64,000 nucleotides of DNA from Sphaerimonospora thailandensis (GTDB lineage: Bacteria > Actinomycetota > Actinomycetes > Streptosporangiales > Streptosporangiaceae). The DNA lies in contig NZ_BOOG01000014.1 of NCBI RefSeq assembly GCF_016863115.1, positions 40,678 through 104,677 on the forward strand, in the 5' to 3' direction. The translations under genes were made by a program, and so were the position numbers. The number at the start of each line of letters is the position of its first letter. The stretch's first letter is position 1. Of this stretch, positions 51,069 to 60,004 are shown in pieces. The notes under the pieces were generated by a model that saw only the letters and a list, made by a program, of their open reading frames with translations, made no database searches and was not told where the DNA came from.

Positions 51069-51500
51069 TCAGCCCTTCCCGATCACACGAACCGTGATCT
51101 CCGCGCCGTAGTACTCGACCTCGCCGACCGTGTACAGCCGGTAACCCTGCACCCGCACCACGTGCACATCGTGAGCAAGGCCACCGAGGGCGGGCACGCC
51201 CGGGGCGCCCCGGGCCGCCTCGATCGCCGTCTTGAGGCTGCCCGGACCCGACCCGGCGAGGTAGGCGTCGAGCGCGGCCTGGCCGCTCTTGTCATCGGCC
51301 CGGCTGACCAGGACCCGGCACGTGACCCGCACCTCATCCAAGCCACGCCCGAACGCCCGGTCGAAATCGATCTCGACTTCGCCCGCGTAGAAACACGGCA
51401 CGGGCACCGAGTCGGGGACGTAACCGAAACAGGACAGCCCGGGAATCGCGGCGGCCGACACCGCGTCGGCGAGCGCCTGGCGGATCGCGCCGACGTCCAT
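51069..51500 (-). CDS. Phage tail terminator / minor tail protein
   Basis: The ATG at 51500 overlaps the previous stop and gives 143 residues. It contains CFYAGEVEIDFDRAFGRGLD, VTCRVLVSRADDKSGQAALD and the C-terminal VGEVEYYGAEITVRVIG. The size and place after the connector match tail terminator proteins of HK97-like siphoviruses. Confidence 0.65.
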   Translation of the reverse strand: MDVGAIRQALADAVSAAAIPGLSCFGYVPDSVPVPCFYAGEVEIDFDRAFGRGLDEVRVTCRVLVSRADDKSGQAALDAYLAGSGPGSLKTAIEAARGAPGVPALGGLAHDVHVVRVQGYRLYTVGEVEYYGAEITVRVIGKG

Positions 51501-52084
51501 CAGGCGAAACCCCCCAGCTCATACGGCGCGACCAGCGCCTGAACGTCCGGATCCAGCCGCGGCAGCCGCATCAGCCCCCACTCCGCCGACCCGGCGACCC
51601 CTTCCGGGCTGTCCTTCCTGCGGTAGAGCCGGGACGCCTGCAGCCGGGCGGCCAGCTCGATGTCGTCTGGCACCGCCGGCCAGCCCCACCGCGCCGTGAC
51701 CCGCACCCGGCCGCCGCCGGACCCCCAGCCTCCCGCCACCCGCAACAGCCCCGTCACCGGGTCGCCCTTGGCCAGGGCGTTGCCGGGGCGGGTCTCATAC
51801 GCGGTCACCGCCGTCCACGTGCCGCCGCCCGTCTCGACCGTCAGGCCGTCACCGCTGCCGATGTCGTCGACCAGCAGCACGTCCCCAGAACGCTCGCGCG
51901 CCACACGGCCGCACGGGTCGAACACCCGGGCGGTCGCCGTGCCCGCGAGCCCGAACGTGCGGCCGGTCCGCTTGTCGATCGCCCGGCACGCCGCAGCGAT
52001 CGCCCGCGTCAGCAGCTCATCCCGGCCCGAGTCGGTGATGCCGAGCGCCGACTTGAGCGTAGGCAGGTCGGTGTAGTCCGCCAT
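51500..52084 (-). CDS. Head-tail connector (gp6-like)
   Basis: The ATG at 52084 overlaps the previous stop and gives 194 residues. The helical start YTDLPTLKSALGITDSGRDE with AIAAACRAIDKRTGRTF is the typical pattern of phage connector (gp6/YqbG-type) proteins. The C-terminus has DDIELAARLQASRLYRRKDS. It follows the capsid region in the expected order. Confidence 0.8.
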   Translation of the reverse strand: MADYTDLPTLKSALGITDSGRDELLTRAIAAACRAIDKRTGRTFGLAGTATARVFDPCGRVARERSGDVLLVDDIGSGDGLTVETGGGTWTAVTAYETRPGNALAKGDPVTGLLRVAGGWGSGGGRVRVTARWGWPAVPDDIELAARLQASRLYRRKDSPEGVAGSAEWGLMRLPRLDPDVQALVAPYELGGFA

Positions 52085-52344
52085 CAGGACCGCCGGGCCG
52101 CCGTCCTGCCGCTCCCGCCCTCGGCGGTCTGCCGCCCGCCCTCGGCGTTACGACCCCGCGGCGACCTCGCCACAGCGGCCGGGCCGGCGTCCCGCTCCGC
52201 CTCATAGCCGTAGTGCTTGAGCTGCTCATCCACCTGAGCCACACGGTCGGCCATGCCGTGCCGGACGTAGCCCTCACGCTCCCGCAGCAGCGCCGCGACC
52301 ATCGTCTCGTCGGTTGCGGCGAATGTCTCGATGTTGCAGGCCAT
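52084..52344 (-). CDS. Small phage head protein, unknown
   Basis: The ATG at 52344 gives 86 residues. A helical N-terminal half (TDETMVAALLREREGYVRHG, MADRVAQVDEQLKHYGYEAE) is followed by a basic Arg/Gly tail. It lies between the capsid and connector genes. No family is recognised. Confidence 0.6.
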   Translation of the reverse strand: MACNIETFAATDETMVAALLREREGYVRHGMADRVAQVDEQLKHYGYEAERDAGPAAVARSPRGRNAEGGRQTAEGGSGRTAARRS

Positions 52345-52356
52345 CGGCGCTCCCTA

Positions 52357-53751
52357 CTACTGGCCGCTGAAGGTCGGCGTGGCCAGACCCGTCCCGGCGA
52401 TCTTCCGAGCCTGCGCATACCTGGCATGCGTGTACGCGAAGTACCCGTACACCACGAACAGGATCTGCACGCTCGCCGCCTTGGTCTCCTCGGCCCGGAT
52501 GAAGAACGGCGCGTCCGGGTCCTCCCACAGGTGGCACTCGTCCCGGCTGAGGACGTACACCTCGTCCTCGTTGGTGCCCGTGCCCAGACCGGCCGGCACG
52601 TTGGCGTCCACGACCACCGGCGTGCCATCCGGCAGCAGCCCGCGGAACCCGCTGCCGTACACCTCGCCGTAGTTGAGGCCGCCCGACCGCGCGTCCATGC
52701 CCGGCTGCTGGATCAGCGGCCACTTCGAGGTGAGGGCCTGATTCATCCACCGCCACCGCCGCGGATGCATGACCGCCAGGAACGAGTCCGCCGTCACCTG
52801 ATCCAGCAGCGCCGTCTCCACCCCGGCCAGACCCTCCTGGATCTTCGGCCAGAACTCCTCCACCGTCGGCGTCGTGTCCGTGTACGTCACGGCGGTCGCG
52901 ACGGCACTCAGGCCGGTCGTCGCCTGGTTGATCAGCGTGTGGTCGAGCTTCGTGCCATACGCCCGGAACAGGTCCTCCATCGTGACGTCCAGCGCGCCGG
53001 ACGTCCGCTCGACCGCCTGCCGGGACATCGTCTGCTGACCCGCGTTCGTCTGCACCGGGATGGTCAGCAGCGTGTCGTCAAAGCCCTGATCGGTCGCCGC
53101 GTCACCCTGAGCGGACTGCACACCGGTGTCCGTGCCCGTCGTGCCACGCCCGATGTACACGTTCATGCCCTCGGCCGGCAAATCGTGCGACCTGATCGCG
53201 TTCGCGAACGGCCGGCCCGCCTTGGCGTGCTTGGCGAACATGTCCGTCAGATACTGCGGCACGGTCAGGCCGTCGAAGTTCCCGGTGCCGGTGGCCCGGT
53301 TCATGTACTCGCCACGCTCCACCCGCTCCTCACGCAGGTGCGCCATCAGGCGGTCGGTGGCGGCGAAGTCCCGCATCACGAACGCCCGCGCGACGTCCCG
53401 CAGGAACACCTGGCCGCGCGGGTCGAGGTCGGGCCGATAGGTACGCGCCTCGGCGCCCACCCGGGCGACCTGGTCGTACCGCGGCTTGTCGGCCCCCGGC
53501 GTGACCTCCCGGGCCAGCCGGTCGGCGGCGTCGTCGCGGGCGAGCTCCGCCTCGTACTCGGCGGCCCGCGCCTGCATCTGGTCCAGCTCGGCGTCCAGGT
53601 CGTCCTTCGCTTTGCGCAGCTCGGCGACCCGCGCCTCATCGGGGTCGTCCTGCCCGCGGAGCGTGGCCAGCTCCTTGGCGTGCGTGTTGCGCTGCTCCAG
53701 CTTGGAGGCCATCTGGCCCCGGAGCTGCGCGAGCAACTGAGCGAGCGTCAT
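52357..53751 (-). CDS. HK97-type major capsid protein
   Basis: The ATG at 53751 follows AAAGGACGACGAG and gives 464 residues. The first 75 or so form a coiled-coil delta (scaffold) domain (MASKLEQRNTHAKELATLRG). The rest is the HK97 fold, with DDTLLTIPVQTNAGQQTMSR, FLAVMHPRRWRWMNQALTSK and the C-terminal AASVQILFVVYGYFAYTHAR. It is probably processed by the adjacent protease during maturation. Confidence 0.9.
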   Translation of the reverse strand: MTLAQLLAQLRGQMASKLEQRNTHAKELATLRGQDDPDEARVAELRKAKDDLDAELDQMQARAAEYEAELARDDAADRLAREVTPGADKPRYDQVARVGAEARTYRPDLDPRGQVFLRDVARAFVMRDFAATDRLMAHLREERVERGEYMNRATGTGNFDGLTVPQYLTDMFAKHAKAGRPFANAIRSHDLPAEGMNVYIGRGTTGTDTGVQSAQGDAATDQGFDDTLLTIPVQTNAGQQTMSRQAVERTSGALDVTMEDLFRAYGTKLDHTLINQATTGLSAVATAVTYTDTTPTVEEFWPKIQEGLAGVETALLDQVTADSFLAVMHPRRWRWMNQALTSKWPLIQQPGMDARSGGLNYGEVYGSGFRGLLPDGTPVVVDANVPAGLGTGTNEDEVYVLSRDECHLWEDPDAPFFIRAEETKAASVQILFVVYGYFAYTHARYAQARKIAGTGLATPTFSGQ

Positions 53752-53871
53752 CTCGTCGTCCTTTCGCGTGTGTTCGGGGAAATGGCCCTGCAGGCGACAG
53801 GCGGTGACACCCCAGGCCAGGCGTGAGCGCGGCGCGAGGTGGTCATGCGCGAAGCGGGCAGGGGATGCGCG

Positions 53872-54645
53872 TCAGCGGATGACGCGCTCGCGGACGTCGT
53901 CATCGGTGATGACGACCCGCGAAGTCGTGGGAATCTCCCGGCTCGGCGGGGCCAGCCGCGCGGACAGCGCGGCCAGGACGGCGCGGGCCCGGTCGTCGTC
54001 CAAGCCCTCGATCACCTTCAGCGGATCCATGGACCGCAGGGCGGCATCGGTAGCGGGGTTCGCGCCATAGCCGACGATCGCGACGTCGCCCCGATGGATG
54101 TCATACCGGGTGATCCGGTACTCCATGTAGTCCGGGCTCCATTGGCCGGCCTCGATCCGGAACGCGAACGACATCTCATCGACCAGCCCGGCGCGGAGCT
54201 TCGGCGCGATGTACGCCACGTCATAGTCGGCCGGGTCGAGCGCCGGGGCGCGGACCGAAAGGCCGGTCTCATCCTCGGCCAGGGTCAGCGTGCCAGTGGT
54301 CGTGCGGGCGATCCGGCGGAGCTGGTCATGCGCGAGGACCAGCGGCACGTCCAGGTCCGCCAGCGCCAAAGACTCGGCACCGGCGCCAGCCGACACGATC
54401 TCGGTGTACGGGCCGTACCAGTCGTACATGGTGTAGCCGTGCTCGTACACCGAGGCATGGCCGACGAACTCCAGCAGCCCTGATCCGCCCGGCGTCTCGC
54501 GTAGTTCGATGGAGGCCGGCACACGGGCGGCGGCCCGAGATCCGGGCTGCTCGGCGCACCTGCGCTGAGACGGCCGGTCCGCTGGGGCGCGCACGCCTTG
54601 CGCGCGGCGCGTGGCGGCATCACGAAGATCACTCAACATCGTCAA
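53872..54645 (-). CDS. Prohead maturation protease
   Basis: A TTG at 54645, 7 bases after GGAG, overlaps the portal stop and gives 257 residues; an ATG at 54639 is an alternative. The HK97-family protease core has LEFVGHASVYEHGY, VPLVLAHDQL (His), VDEMSFAFRIEAGQWSPDYM (Ser in MSFAF) and YDIHRGDVAIVGYGANPATD. It cleaves the capsid delta domain. A 120-base gap before the capsid gene holds nothing recognisable. Confidence 0.85.
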   Translation of the reverse strand: MTMLSDLRDAATRRAQGVRAPADRPSQRRCAEQPGSRAAARVPASIELRETPGGSGLLEFVGHASVYEHGYTMYDWYGPYTEIVSAGAGAESLALADLDVPLVLAHDQLRRIARTTTGTLTLAEDETGLSVRAPALDPADYDVAYIAPKLRAGLVDEMSFAFRIEAGQWSPDYMEYRITRYDIHRGDVAIVGYGANPATDAALRSMDPLKVIEGLDDDRARAVLAALSARLAPPSREIPTTSRVVITDDDVRERVIR

Positions 54646-55811
54646 CTGTCCGCTCCTGACTTGGCGGGGGTAGGCGTGGCCGCCTTCGGCGGGCCGAACA
54701 AACGATCGAACTCGGCGAGCTGCTCGTCAGTGAACGGCGGCCGGTTCTCCAGCTCCCGCGCCTCCGACGGAGCGAGCACACGAGACTCGACCTGCGTACG
54801 GAACATGTCGGCCCGCGCCTTCGAGTCCATCCGCAACAACGCATCCGTATTGATCTTCACGTAGCGGGGCCTCGGCAGGAGTCGCCCCAGCGCGGTCTCC
54901 CGGCGCACAATGCTCGGACCCAGATGCATCACCAGGAAGTCCAGATGCCGCTGCGTGATCGACGCATAGGTGATGCTGCCCGACGACACCGCGGCATCGA
55001 TCAGATCACCCGGCACATCGAAAAACCGGGCGACATCCCCCACACCGAACTGCTTGGCCTCAATCCACTCCCGGCCTGTCGCCTCGGCCTGCAGCATCTT
55101 GTACTCCCAGTCCGAGCCGGTGACGAACACGCCGCCGTTCTCCACGCTGGCCTTGAAACGCTTCTTCGTCTCGTCGGCCTGACCTGTCGTCAGCGTCTTC
55201 GCGGTGTTCTTCAGGTGCGCAGCCGGCACCGCGCCACGACCGAACCAATCCGTCGCGAACTCCTGAATGCTGAGGTACTCACCGATGCTCCAGGCCGCAT
55301 ACGCGATCGGCGACAGACCCACGTGCAGACCAGGGACTGTGTACTGCCGCTCATGCCACACATCGGCCGGGTCGTACTCCCTGCCCCGGATCCGATACTT
55401 GACCAGCTCATAGTCCCGGACGATCACCGAGACGTCGGCCAGCGGCATCAGCTCGATCCGCGCGGGATACCCCACCCCATCCCGGGCCGTGACCAGACCG
55501 AAGCAGTTGCCGCCCCGATCCAGATCGAACTGGGTCGAGTACATCCACTCCACCATGTCCGCCCGGCCGTCCGGAGTGACCAGCACCGGCGGCTTGGGCA
55601 CCTCCACCTGGACGCCCGCCACCCGGCGGAACACGTCGATCGGCAGCGTGCTCACCACGTTCGCCCGCAGCCGGCAGCACGCCCACACCGCCGAATGCCG
55701 CAGAGCGCTGTCATTCGTCACCGCCACCGACCCGCGCACCGCCGGGGGCCGCGCCGGAACCACCGACCCGTCCTGCACCGACCGCGACGCGCGCCACGCG
55801 AACAAGCTCAC
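54642..55811 (-). CDS. Portal protein
   Basis: A GTG at 55811 overlaps the upstream small gene and gives 389 residues. It has the HK97-type portal motifs SALRHSAVWACCRLRANVVS, RGGNCFGLVTARDG, EYLSIQEFATDWFGRGAVPA and KTLTTGQADETKKRFKASVE. A dodecamer of this protein would form the DNA entry ring. The order terminase-portal-protease-capsid is standard. Confidence 0.88.
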   Translation of the reverse strand: MSLFAWRASRSVQDGSVVPARPPAVRGSVAVTNDSALRHSAVWACCRLRANVVSTLPIDVFRRVAGVQVEVPKPPVLVTPDGRADMVEWMYSTQFDLDRGGNCFGLVTARDGVGYPARIELMPLADVSVIVRDYELVKYRIRGREYDPADVWHERQYTVPGLHVGLSPIAYAAWSIGEYLSIQEFATDWFGRGAVPAAHLKNTAKTLTTGQADETKKRFKASVENGGVFVTGSDWEYKMLQAEATGREWIEAKQFGVGDVARFFDVPGDLIDAAVSSGSITYASITQRHLDFLVMHLGPSIVRRETALGRLLPRPRYVKINTDALLRMDSKARADMFRTQVESRVLAPSEARELENRPPFTDEQLAEFDRLFGPPKAATPTPAKSGADS

Positions 55812-55975
55812 GCGGCACCAGCCATCCGCGCCGCCAGCGCCGACCCGCCGAGCACCACCACCCCGCCCGCCGCCAGCGCCCACCAGCCGACAGCCGGCCA
55901 CAGCCCGCCTGCCACCCCGGCCGCGACCAGCAGCAGCCCCAGCACGTCAAGCAAGGTCGTCACCAGCTCCCGCAC
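55808..55975 (-). CDS. Small membrane protein between terminase and portal
   Basis: A GTG at 55975 follows AAGGAGACGGC and gives 55 residues that are almost entirely two hydrophobic helices (LLDVLGLLLVAAGVAGGLW, WWALAAGGVVVLGGSALA). The stop overlaps the portal start. Similar small genes occur here in actinobacterial prophages. The role is unknown. Confidence 0.65.
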   Translation of the reverse strand: MRELVTTLLDVLGLLLVAAGVAGGLWPAVGWWALAAGGVVVLGGSALAARMAGAA

Positions 55976-55985
55976 GCCGTCTCCT

Positions 55986-57524
55986 TCAGTACACCGAGTC
56001 GAGCGGGTCGTAATCGTCCCGGCCCGCCTCCGCCCGCGACACCAGCGCCCACCGGGCCAGCGTCACCGCATAGAACGGGCCCACGTCCGCCAGAGAGCGC
56101 CGCCGATCCAACGTCCACGCATCACCACTCGGACGCGTCCGCGCCCCGGACACCGCGGCCGTCAGCTCCGCCTGGTCCCGATGCACGGCCGTACCCTGAT
56201 TGATCGCATCGGCCATCTGCCCGCACGCCTCGACCAGGTCACCGGACCGCATGACAACCAGGTCACCCCGGCGCGGACGCTCCTTGTCCTCCGGCGCCGT
56301 CACCCCGGCCGCGATCAGGCCGTCGATCAGCGACGCCGACGGCGACCCCGACGCGGCGACCGCCACCGCCACCGGATCCCACAGCTCCCGCAACCGCACA
56401 ACCGCCGGGATCACCCAATCCGTGCCCGGCCGCCGGTCCACCAGCTCCAGGTGCACGCGCCCGTCCTCACGCGCCGCCGCCAGGGCGATCGACGACCACG
56501 CCCGGTCCTGCGACACCTCGACCGCGAACGCCAGCTCCGGCCCCGCCTGCGAGACGGGATCGGCCAGACCCTGCCACGCCGCCACCGGCACGTTCGGATC
56601 CTGCGGAGGGGTCGACTTGCGCGTCCGGTTCAGGTACGCCCGATCGAACTCACCCGGATCCAGCTTCTCCAGCTCGGCCCGGATCGTCGCCTCGGTCACC
56701 GTGAACCCCAGCGCGGGCAGGCACATCCGCCACGTCGCCGGATCATCCCGCGGCAGGTCGTCCGGAGCGAACCACTCGAAGTACGCGATCCGAGGATGCA
56801 CGCCCTCGGCCCACAGCCGCTCGACGATCTCCCGCCCGGCGGCGCGCTTCTTGTTCAGCCACGCGCTCTTATCGGTGCCACCCGCACTCGCCCACCACAG
56901 CTGCCCCATCGGCCGCGTCAGCATCGCCGGAGAGAACGCCTGCTCCAGCCGGTCATCCTCATGCGCGAACGCCTCATCGATCACACCCAGATCCAGCGGC
57001 GGACCATGGCCGGCCTTCTCCGTGTTCGCCGTGATCCCCATCTTGGAACGGGTCTTCCGCCAGATGATCGCCTCGTGGCCGTTCGACTTCCGCGCCCGAT
57101 ACTTGCCCGCAAGGCTGGAATCGTCCAGCGTGGCCAGGAACTCGTCCTCCCACCGCTGCCGGGCCATGCCCCGCGTCTGCGCCGCATACACGATGTTCTG
57201 CCGAGCCCAGGCCATCGCCCGATGCACCTGCACGCCGAGGATCTGCTGCGTCTTGCCCTGCTGCCGGCTGACGCTCAGCCCGACCTCGCGGTAGGCGAAA
57301 AGCCCCGTGGCCGGGTCGATCTCCAGCGCGACGTCCAGCACGTACCGCTGCCACGGCATCGGCGGGAACCCCAGCCGCTCCATGACCTTCCACGCCTTCG
57401 GCCCCAGGCTCGGATACTCCGGTCGACGCGGCGTCCCCCACCGCGGCGGACACGTCAGCCCGTACAGCTCCCGGCACTGCTCGGCGAACTCACTCGGGGG
57501 CTGCCAGATCTCCGAGGTCGTCAT
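55986..57524 (-). CDS. Terminase large subunit
   Basis: The ATG at 57524 follows GAGGAGG and gives 512 residues. The ATPase has Walker A SVSRQQGKTQQ (Lys91), Walker B LDLGVIDEAF (Asp183, Glu184) and a coupling segment WWASAGGTDKSAW. The C-terminal nuclease half has AFAVEVSQDRAWSSIALAAA with acidic residues. It packages DNA into the prohead using ATP. It overlaps the small terminase gene by 35 bases. Confidence 0.9.
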   Translation of the reverse strand: MTTSEIWQPPSEFAEQCRELYGLTCPPRWGTPRRPEYPSLGPKAWKVMERLGFPPMPWQRYVLDVALEIDPATGLFAYREVGLSVSRQQGKTQQILGVQVHRAMAWARQNIVYAAQTRGMARQRWEDEFLATLDDSSLAGKYRARKSNGHEAIIWRKTRSKMGITANTEKAGHGPPLDLGVIDEAFAHEDDRLEQAFSPAMLTRPMGQLWWASAGGTDKSAWLNKKRAAGREIVERLWAEGVHPRIAYFEWFAPDDLPRDDPATWRMCLPALGFTVTEATIRAELEKLDPGEFDRAYLNRTRKSTPPQDPNVPVAAWQGLADPVSQAGPELAFAVEVSQDRAWSSIALAAAREDGRVHLELVDRRPGTDWVIPAVVRLRELWDPVAVAVAASGSPSASLIDGLIAAGVTAPEDKERPRRGDLVVMRSGDLVEACGQMADAINQGTAVHRDQAELTAAVSGARTRPSGDAWTLDRRRSLADVGPFYAVTLARWALVSRAEAGRDDYDPLDSVY

Positions 57525-57732
57525 CGTCCTCCTCGGGAGCCCTGGCGGCCAGCAGCTGAGCGAGCGTCTGACGCAGCTCCCGGTTCAGCTGGGGGAGGAG
57601 CTTGCCGTCGTCACCTCCGCCGTCGATCTCCCGGGCCAGCCGGTAGGCCATCTCCGACAGCGACGGCTCGACCCCGACCAGGTCGCCGAGGTCGGCGACG
57701 TCGTCACGCACAGCCTTCTCAACCGGCCCCAT
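57490..57732 (-). CDS. Putative terminase small subunit
   Basis: An ATG at 57732 gives 80 residues. Helical, acidic composition (EKAVRDDVADLGDLVGVEPS, LLPQLNRELRQTLAQLLAAR) and a place directly before the large subunit suggest a small-terminase role. It is shorter than typical P27-type proteins, so confidence is moderate. Confidence 0.6.
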   Translation of the reverse strand: MGPVEKAVRDDVADLGDLVGVEPSLSEMAYRLAREIDGGGDDGKLLPQLNRELRQTLAQLLAARAPEEDDDDLGDLAAPE

Positions 57733-57922
57733 GCGTCACCGCCACCTGATCGAGCGCCTGTTCGGCGAGCTTGCGGCGTTGCGCTGGGATGCCGGTGTCG
57801 CAGCAGGCCTCACGCCAGAGCAGGGAGCCCGACGGCGGCTCGGTGTTCTCGCCGTGGTAGATGCACTGCGCGGGCAGCGAGTCCAGCGCGGCACGGATGG
57901 TCCTGAGCTGCTCCGAGGCCAT
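57719..57922 (-). CDS. Small phage protein upstream of the terminases, unknown
   Basis: An ATG at 57922 gives 67 residues with Cys and His residues (AQCIYHGENT, REACCDTGIPAQRRK) that could bind metal. It overlaps neighbours on both sides. No family is recognised. Confidence 0.55.
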   Translation of the reverse strand: MASEQLRTIRAALDSLPAQCIYHGENTEPPSGSLLWREACCDTGIPAQRRKLAEQALDQVAVTHGAG

Positions 57923-58146
57923 CAGGACTTGTCCAGCGCGGCGCGGACGAAGCAGTCCTTCGCCTCCAGCAGCTTCCGCAGCCCGGCCGTCAGCTCCGGA
58001 CCGTCCGGCAGGGCCGCGATCATCAGCGCGGCGAGATCACCGCACGGCCGGGAGACGGCCTGCAGGTGCTCGGGCAGGTGGTCGTAGGCGAAGTGCCGGG
58101 CGATCTGCACGGTGCCGGGGTGACGGCCTTCGAGGGGCTGGGACAT
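57922..58146 (-). CDS. Small phage protein of the packaging operon, unknown
   Basis: The ATG at 58146 follows AAGGAGG and gives 74 residues. The pattern HPGTVQIARHFAYDHLPEHL and LTAGLRKLLEAKDCFVRAAL recurs in actinophage genomes as a small protein near the terminase or replication genes. The function is unknown. It begins the late operon after the terminator at 58175. Confidence 0.65.
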   Translation of the reverse strand: MSQPLEGRHPGTVQIARHFAYDHLPEHLQAVSRPCGDLAALMIAALPDGPELTAGLRKLLEAKDCFVRAALDKS

Positions 58147-58174
58147 GGGTCCTCCTTGGATGGCAGGGATGGGT

Positions 58175-58208
58175 GAGGCCCCGGGAACGGGCCAGAACAC
58201 GGGGCCTC
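58175..58208 (-). terminator. Terminator hairpin after the HNH gene
   Basis: GAGGCCCC pairs with GGGGCCTC (8 bp). It lies 142 bases past the HNH stop and just before the ribosome-binding site of the 58146 gene. It separates the early/replication transcript from the late operon. Confidence 0.55.
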
Positions 58209-58287
58209 ACGACTTGGGAACTACTCGCCACTGACGACGCACCAGGACACCGCCACACCTCCAAGATCACCCCTGATGATCGTCCCG

Positions 58288-58349
58288 GGGAGAGAAAAAA
58301 GAAAGGGTCGCCTGGGGCTGTGGAAATGTCCGATTTTAAAAAATCTTGG
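58288..58349. other. Unusually AT/purine-rich patch between HNH and terminase genes (candidate cos region)
   Basis: GGGGAGAGAAAAAAGAAAGG (58291-58310) and a GATTTT-AA-AAAATC inverted repeat (58332-58345) stand out in DNA of about 70% GC. Cohesive-end sites in HK97-like phages lie in this place, next to an HNH nuclease. The assignment is positional only. The inverted repeat followed by T residues on the minus strand could instead be an intrinsic terminator. Confidence 0.35.
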
Positions 58350-58637
58350 TCACGGTCCCGAATACCAGTCACGTGATGTGATCAAGTGTTTGACCTCGGA
58401 CAATGGCTTGTCGCTCTTCTCGCGGTTGCATTTGCGCAGGCAGGTGGGGCAGCCGTTGTCGCCGTGGATGGGGGCGAGGTTGCCGGGGTCGAGCCGGGGG
58501 CCGCCGCGCTTGACGGAGATCACGTGGTCGACCGCGTCCGCGCTGCCGTGCCCGCACAGGATGCACACGTCCGAGGTGGCGAGGATGCGCGCGCGTAGCT
58601 TGCGGTAGGCGTAGCTGGTGAGTTCGGCGCGGTCCAT
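58350..58637 (-). CDS. HNH endonuclease (packaging-associated)
   Basis: The ATG at 58637 follows GGGAGG and gives 95 residues; the frame stays open upstream without a good start. The HNH motif is complete: CILCG, ADAVDHVISVKRGGPRL with the DH pair, NLAPIHGDNGCPTCLRKCNR and K. HNH proteins beside terminases stimulate cos cleavage in HK97-like phages. A homing role is the alternative. Confidence 0.85.
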   Translation of the reverse strand: MDRAELTSYAYRKLRARILATSDVCILCGHGSADAVDHVISVKRGGPRLDPGNLAPIHGDNGCPTCLRKCNREKSDKPLSEVKHLITSRDWYSGP

Positions 58638-58962
58638 CGTCCCTCCCAGGGTGAGCGGGCGGCAGGTCCCGTGCCCCTGCCGCCCTGCCCCATCCCCAGC
58701 CTTCCGACCCCAATCGGAAGCCTTGATGTGCCCGGCACCCATCCGTGGTGCGGCGCCGGGGTCTTGCATGGTGGCGGCGGGGAGACAGGGAGCCACTTAC
58801 CGGTTGTGGCGACCGGCCAGCACTGCGGCCACGGGCCGGGGCTGGTCTACCCATCCCTGAGCGTCCCCCCTAGTGGGAGCCCTCGGAGACGACGCAGGCC
58901 CGCACGGTGGCGGGCCTAATCGTCGTAGCTGATCACATGGTCGCGTTCGCCCTGGTCGCCCG
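58638..58962 (-). promoter_or_regulatory. Non-coding stretch upstream of the HNH gene with hairpins
   Basis: No supported gene lies in these 325 bases. They hold CTTCCGA-N6-TCGGAAG (58701-58720), a CCGGT-N7-ACCGG stem near 58800 and the terminator at 58896-58917. The minus-strand HNH transcript probably starts here. Confidence 0.5.
58896..58917 (-). terminator. Terminator hairpin after the 58963 gene
   Basis: AGGCCCGC-ACGGTG-GCGGGCCT is a perfect 8-bp stem, 46 bases past the stop of the minus-strand 58963 gene. Confidence 0.65.
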
Positions 58963-59772
58963 TCAAGCCGACACGAGGGCCAGGACGTCACCGACGCGGT
59001 ACAGGGGGCGACCGTGCTCGTCGGTGCCGTGGGCGGCGAGGCGGCCGCGATGGGCGTACCCGCGGACCATGGACGGGGTCAGCGCGTGCTGGAAGCCGTG
59101 CAGGGCGCGGGCGATTTCCGTGGCCGTGCCGAGGTGGTCGGCCACCTGTGCGAGTAGCCACTCCTGGCGGGCGTCGGCGTCATGCGTCGCCCGGCACTCA
59201 TGGCAGCGGATGACGCGGGCGCCGTGGCGGGCGTACAGGTCCGCGGTACAGTCCGCGACTCCGCAGGGCCCGGCGTACCACAGGCCGGGGGGCAGGTCGA
59301 TCGCGCGCCGGGCGTGGCGTACGGCGGCGCGGATCTCGTCGACGGCCTCATCGGCGGCCGGGTGCCCGGTGAGCCAAGCGCGGTGACGGGACAGCCACCG
59401 GGACAGGGCCGGGAGCGTGTCGGCGGGCGGGTGGGCGAGGGTGATGTACGTGCAGGAGCGGTGGCCGCAGTCGCCGGGACAGGTGGGGCCGGGCGTCTCG
59501 CGGACGCCGTCGGCGAGGACGCGAACCCACCCGACCAGCGTGGAGCGCAGCACGGCGGAGGCCTCGGCGGCGCGCTCATCCCACGGCAGCGCATCGGCCG
59601 AACGCGGCCCGCCGCCGTCGCCGATGCGGGCCTGGCGGGCGATGGCGACGTCGAGGTGCAGAGCGAGGGATGGCACGTCGGCGAGGTCACGGGCGAGGCC
59701 TGCCGCGCATGCCCGGCACACGCGGTGGTGGCCGGGCATGGGGTGGGCGCAGACGGGGCAGTTGAGGGTCAC
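58963..59772 (-). CDS. Phage zinc-ribbon protein with C-terminal helix-turn-helix
   Basis: A GTG at 59772, 7 bases after GGAG, gives 269 residues. Cysteine pairs at the N-terminus (NCPVCAHPMPGHHRVCRACA), middle (CPGDCGHRSC) and near 200 (CGVADC, CHECRATHD) suggest three metal sites. The C-terminus is a MerR-like helix-turn-helix (HALTPSMVRGYAHRGRLAAH, PLYRVGDVLALV). It is a DNA-binding phage protein of unknown role, recurrent in actinophages. Confidence 0.7.
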   Translation of the reverse strand: MTLNCPVCAHPMPGHHRVCRACAAGLARDLADVPSLALHLDVAIARQARIGDGGGPRSADALPWDERAAEASAVLRSTLVGWVRVLADGVRETPGPTCPGDCGHRSCTYITLAHPPADTLPALSRWLSRHRAWLTGHPAADEAVDEIRAAVRHARRAIDLPPGLWYAGPCGVADCTADLYARHGARVIRCHECRATHDADARQEWLLAQVADHLGTATEIARALHGFQHALTPSMVRGYAHRGRLAAHGTDEHGRPLYRVGDVLALVSA

Positions 59773-59948
59773 GGGCGGCTCCCGGGCGTGCCGGTTTCGG
59801 GGGCGAACAGGCGGCGAGCGGCCTCCCATGGGCCGTGCTTGGCGGTCAGCGCGGCGAGTTCGGCCAGGACCTGCCCCTCGGGCGTCGCCACGGCGGGCCT
59901 GCGGGCCGGCCAGGCCGTGCGGAGCAGTTGGCGCAATCCGGTGTTCAC
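59769..59948 (-). CDS. Small phage protein, unknown
   Basis: The GTG at 59948 follows GGAGACGCCC and gives 59 residues, beginning MNTGLRQLLRTAWPARRPAV, with a helical centre QVLAELAALTAKHGPWEAAR. The stop overlaps the start of the zinc-ribbon gene, which supports a coupled, real gene. No family is recognised. Confidence 0.6.
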   Translation of the reverse strand: MNTGLRQLLRTAWPARRPAVATPEGQVLAELAALTAKHGPWEAARRLFAPETGTPGSRP

Positions 59949-60004
59949 GGGCGTCTCCTAGGTTGCGGGGCTGTGAGGGCCGTAGAGGCCCGTGGGAGGG
60001 TGGC

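Noticed and set aside
54924..57749. A 941-codon plus-strand open frame across portal and terminase
   Set aside because: It is antisense to clear portal and terminase genes; long open frames are expected opposite high-GC coding DNA.
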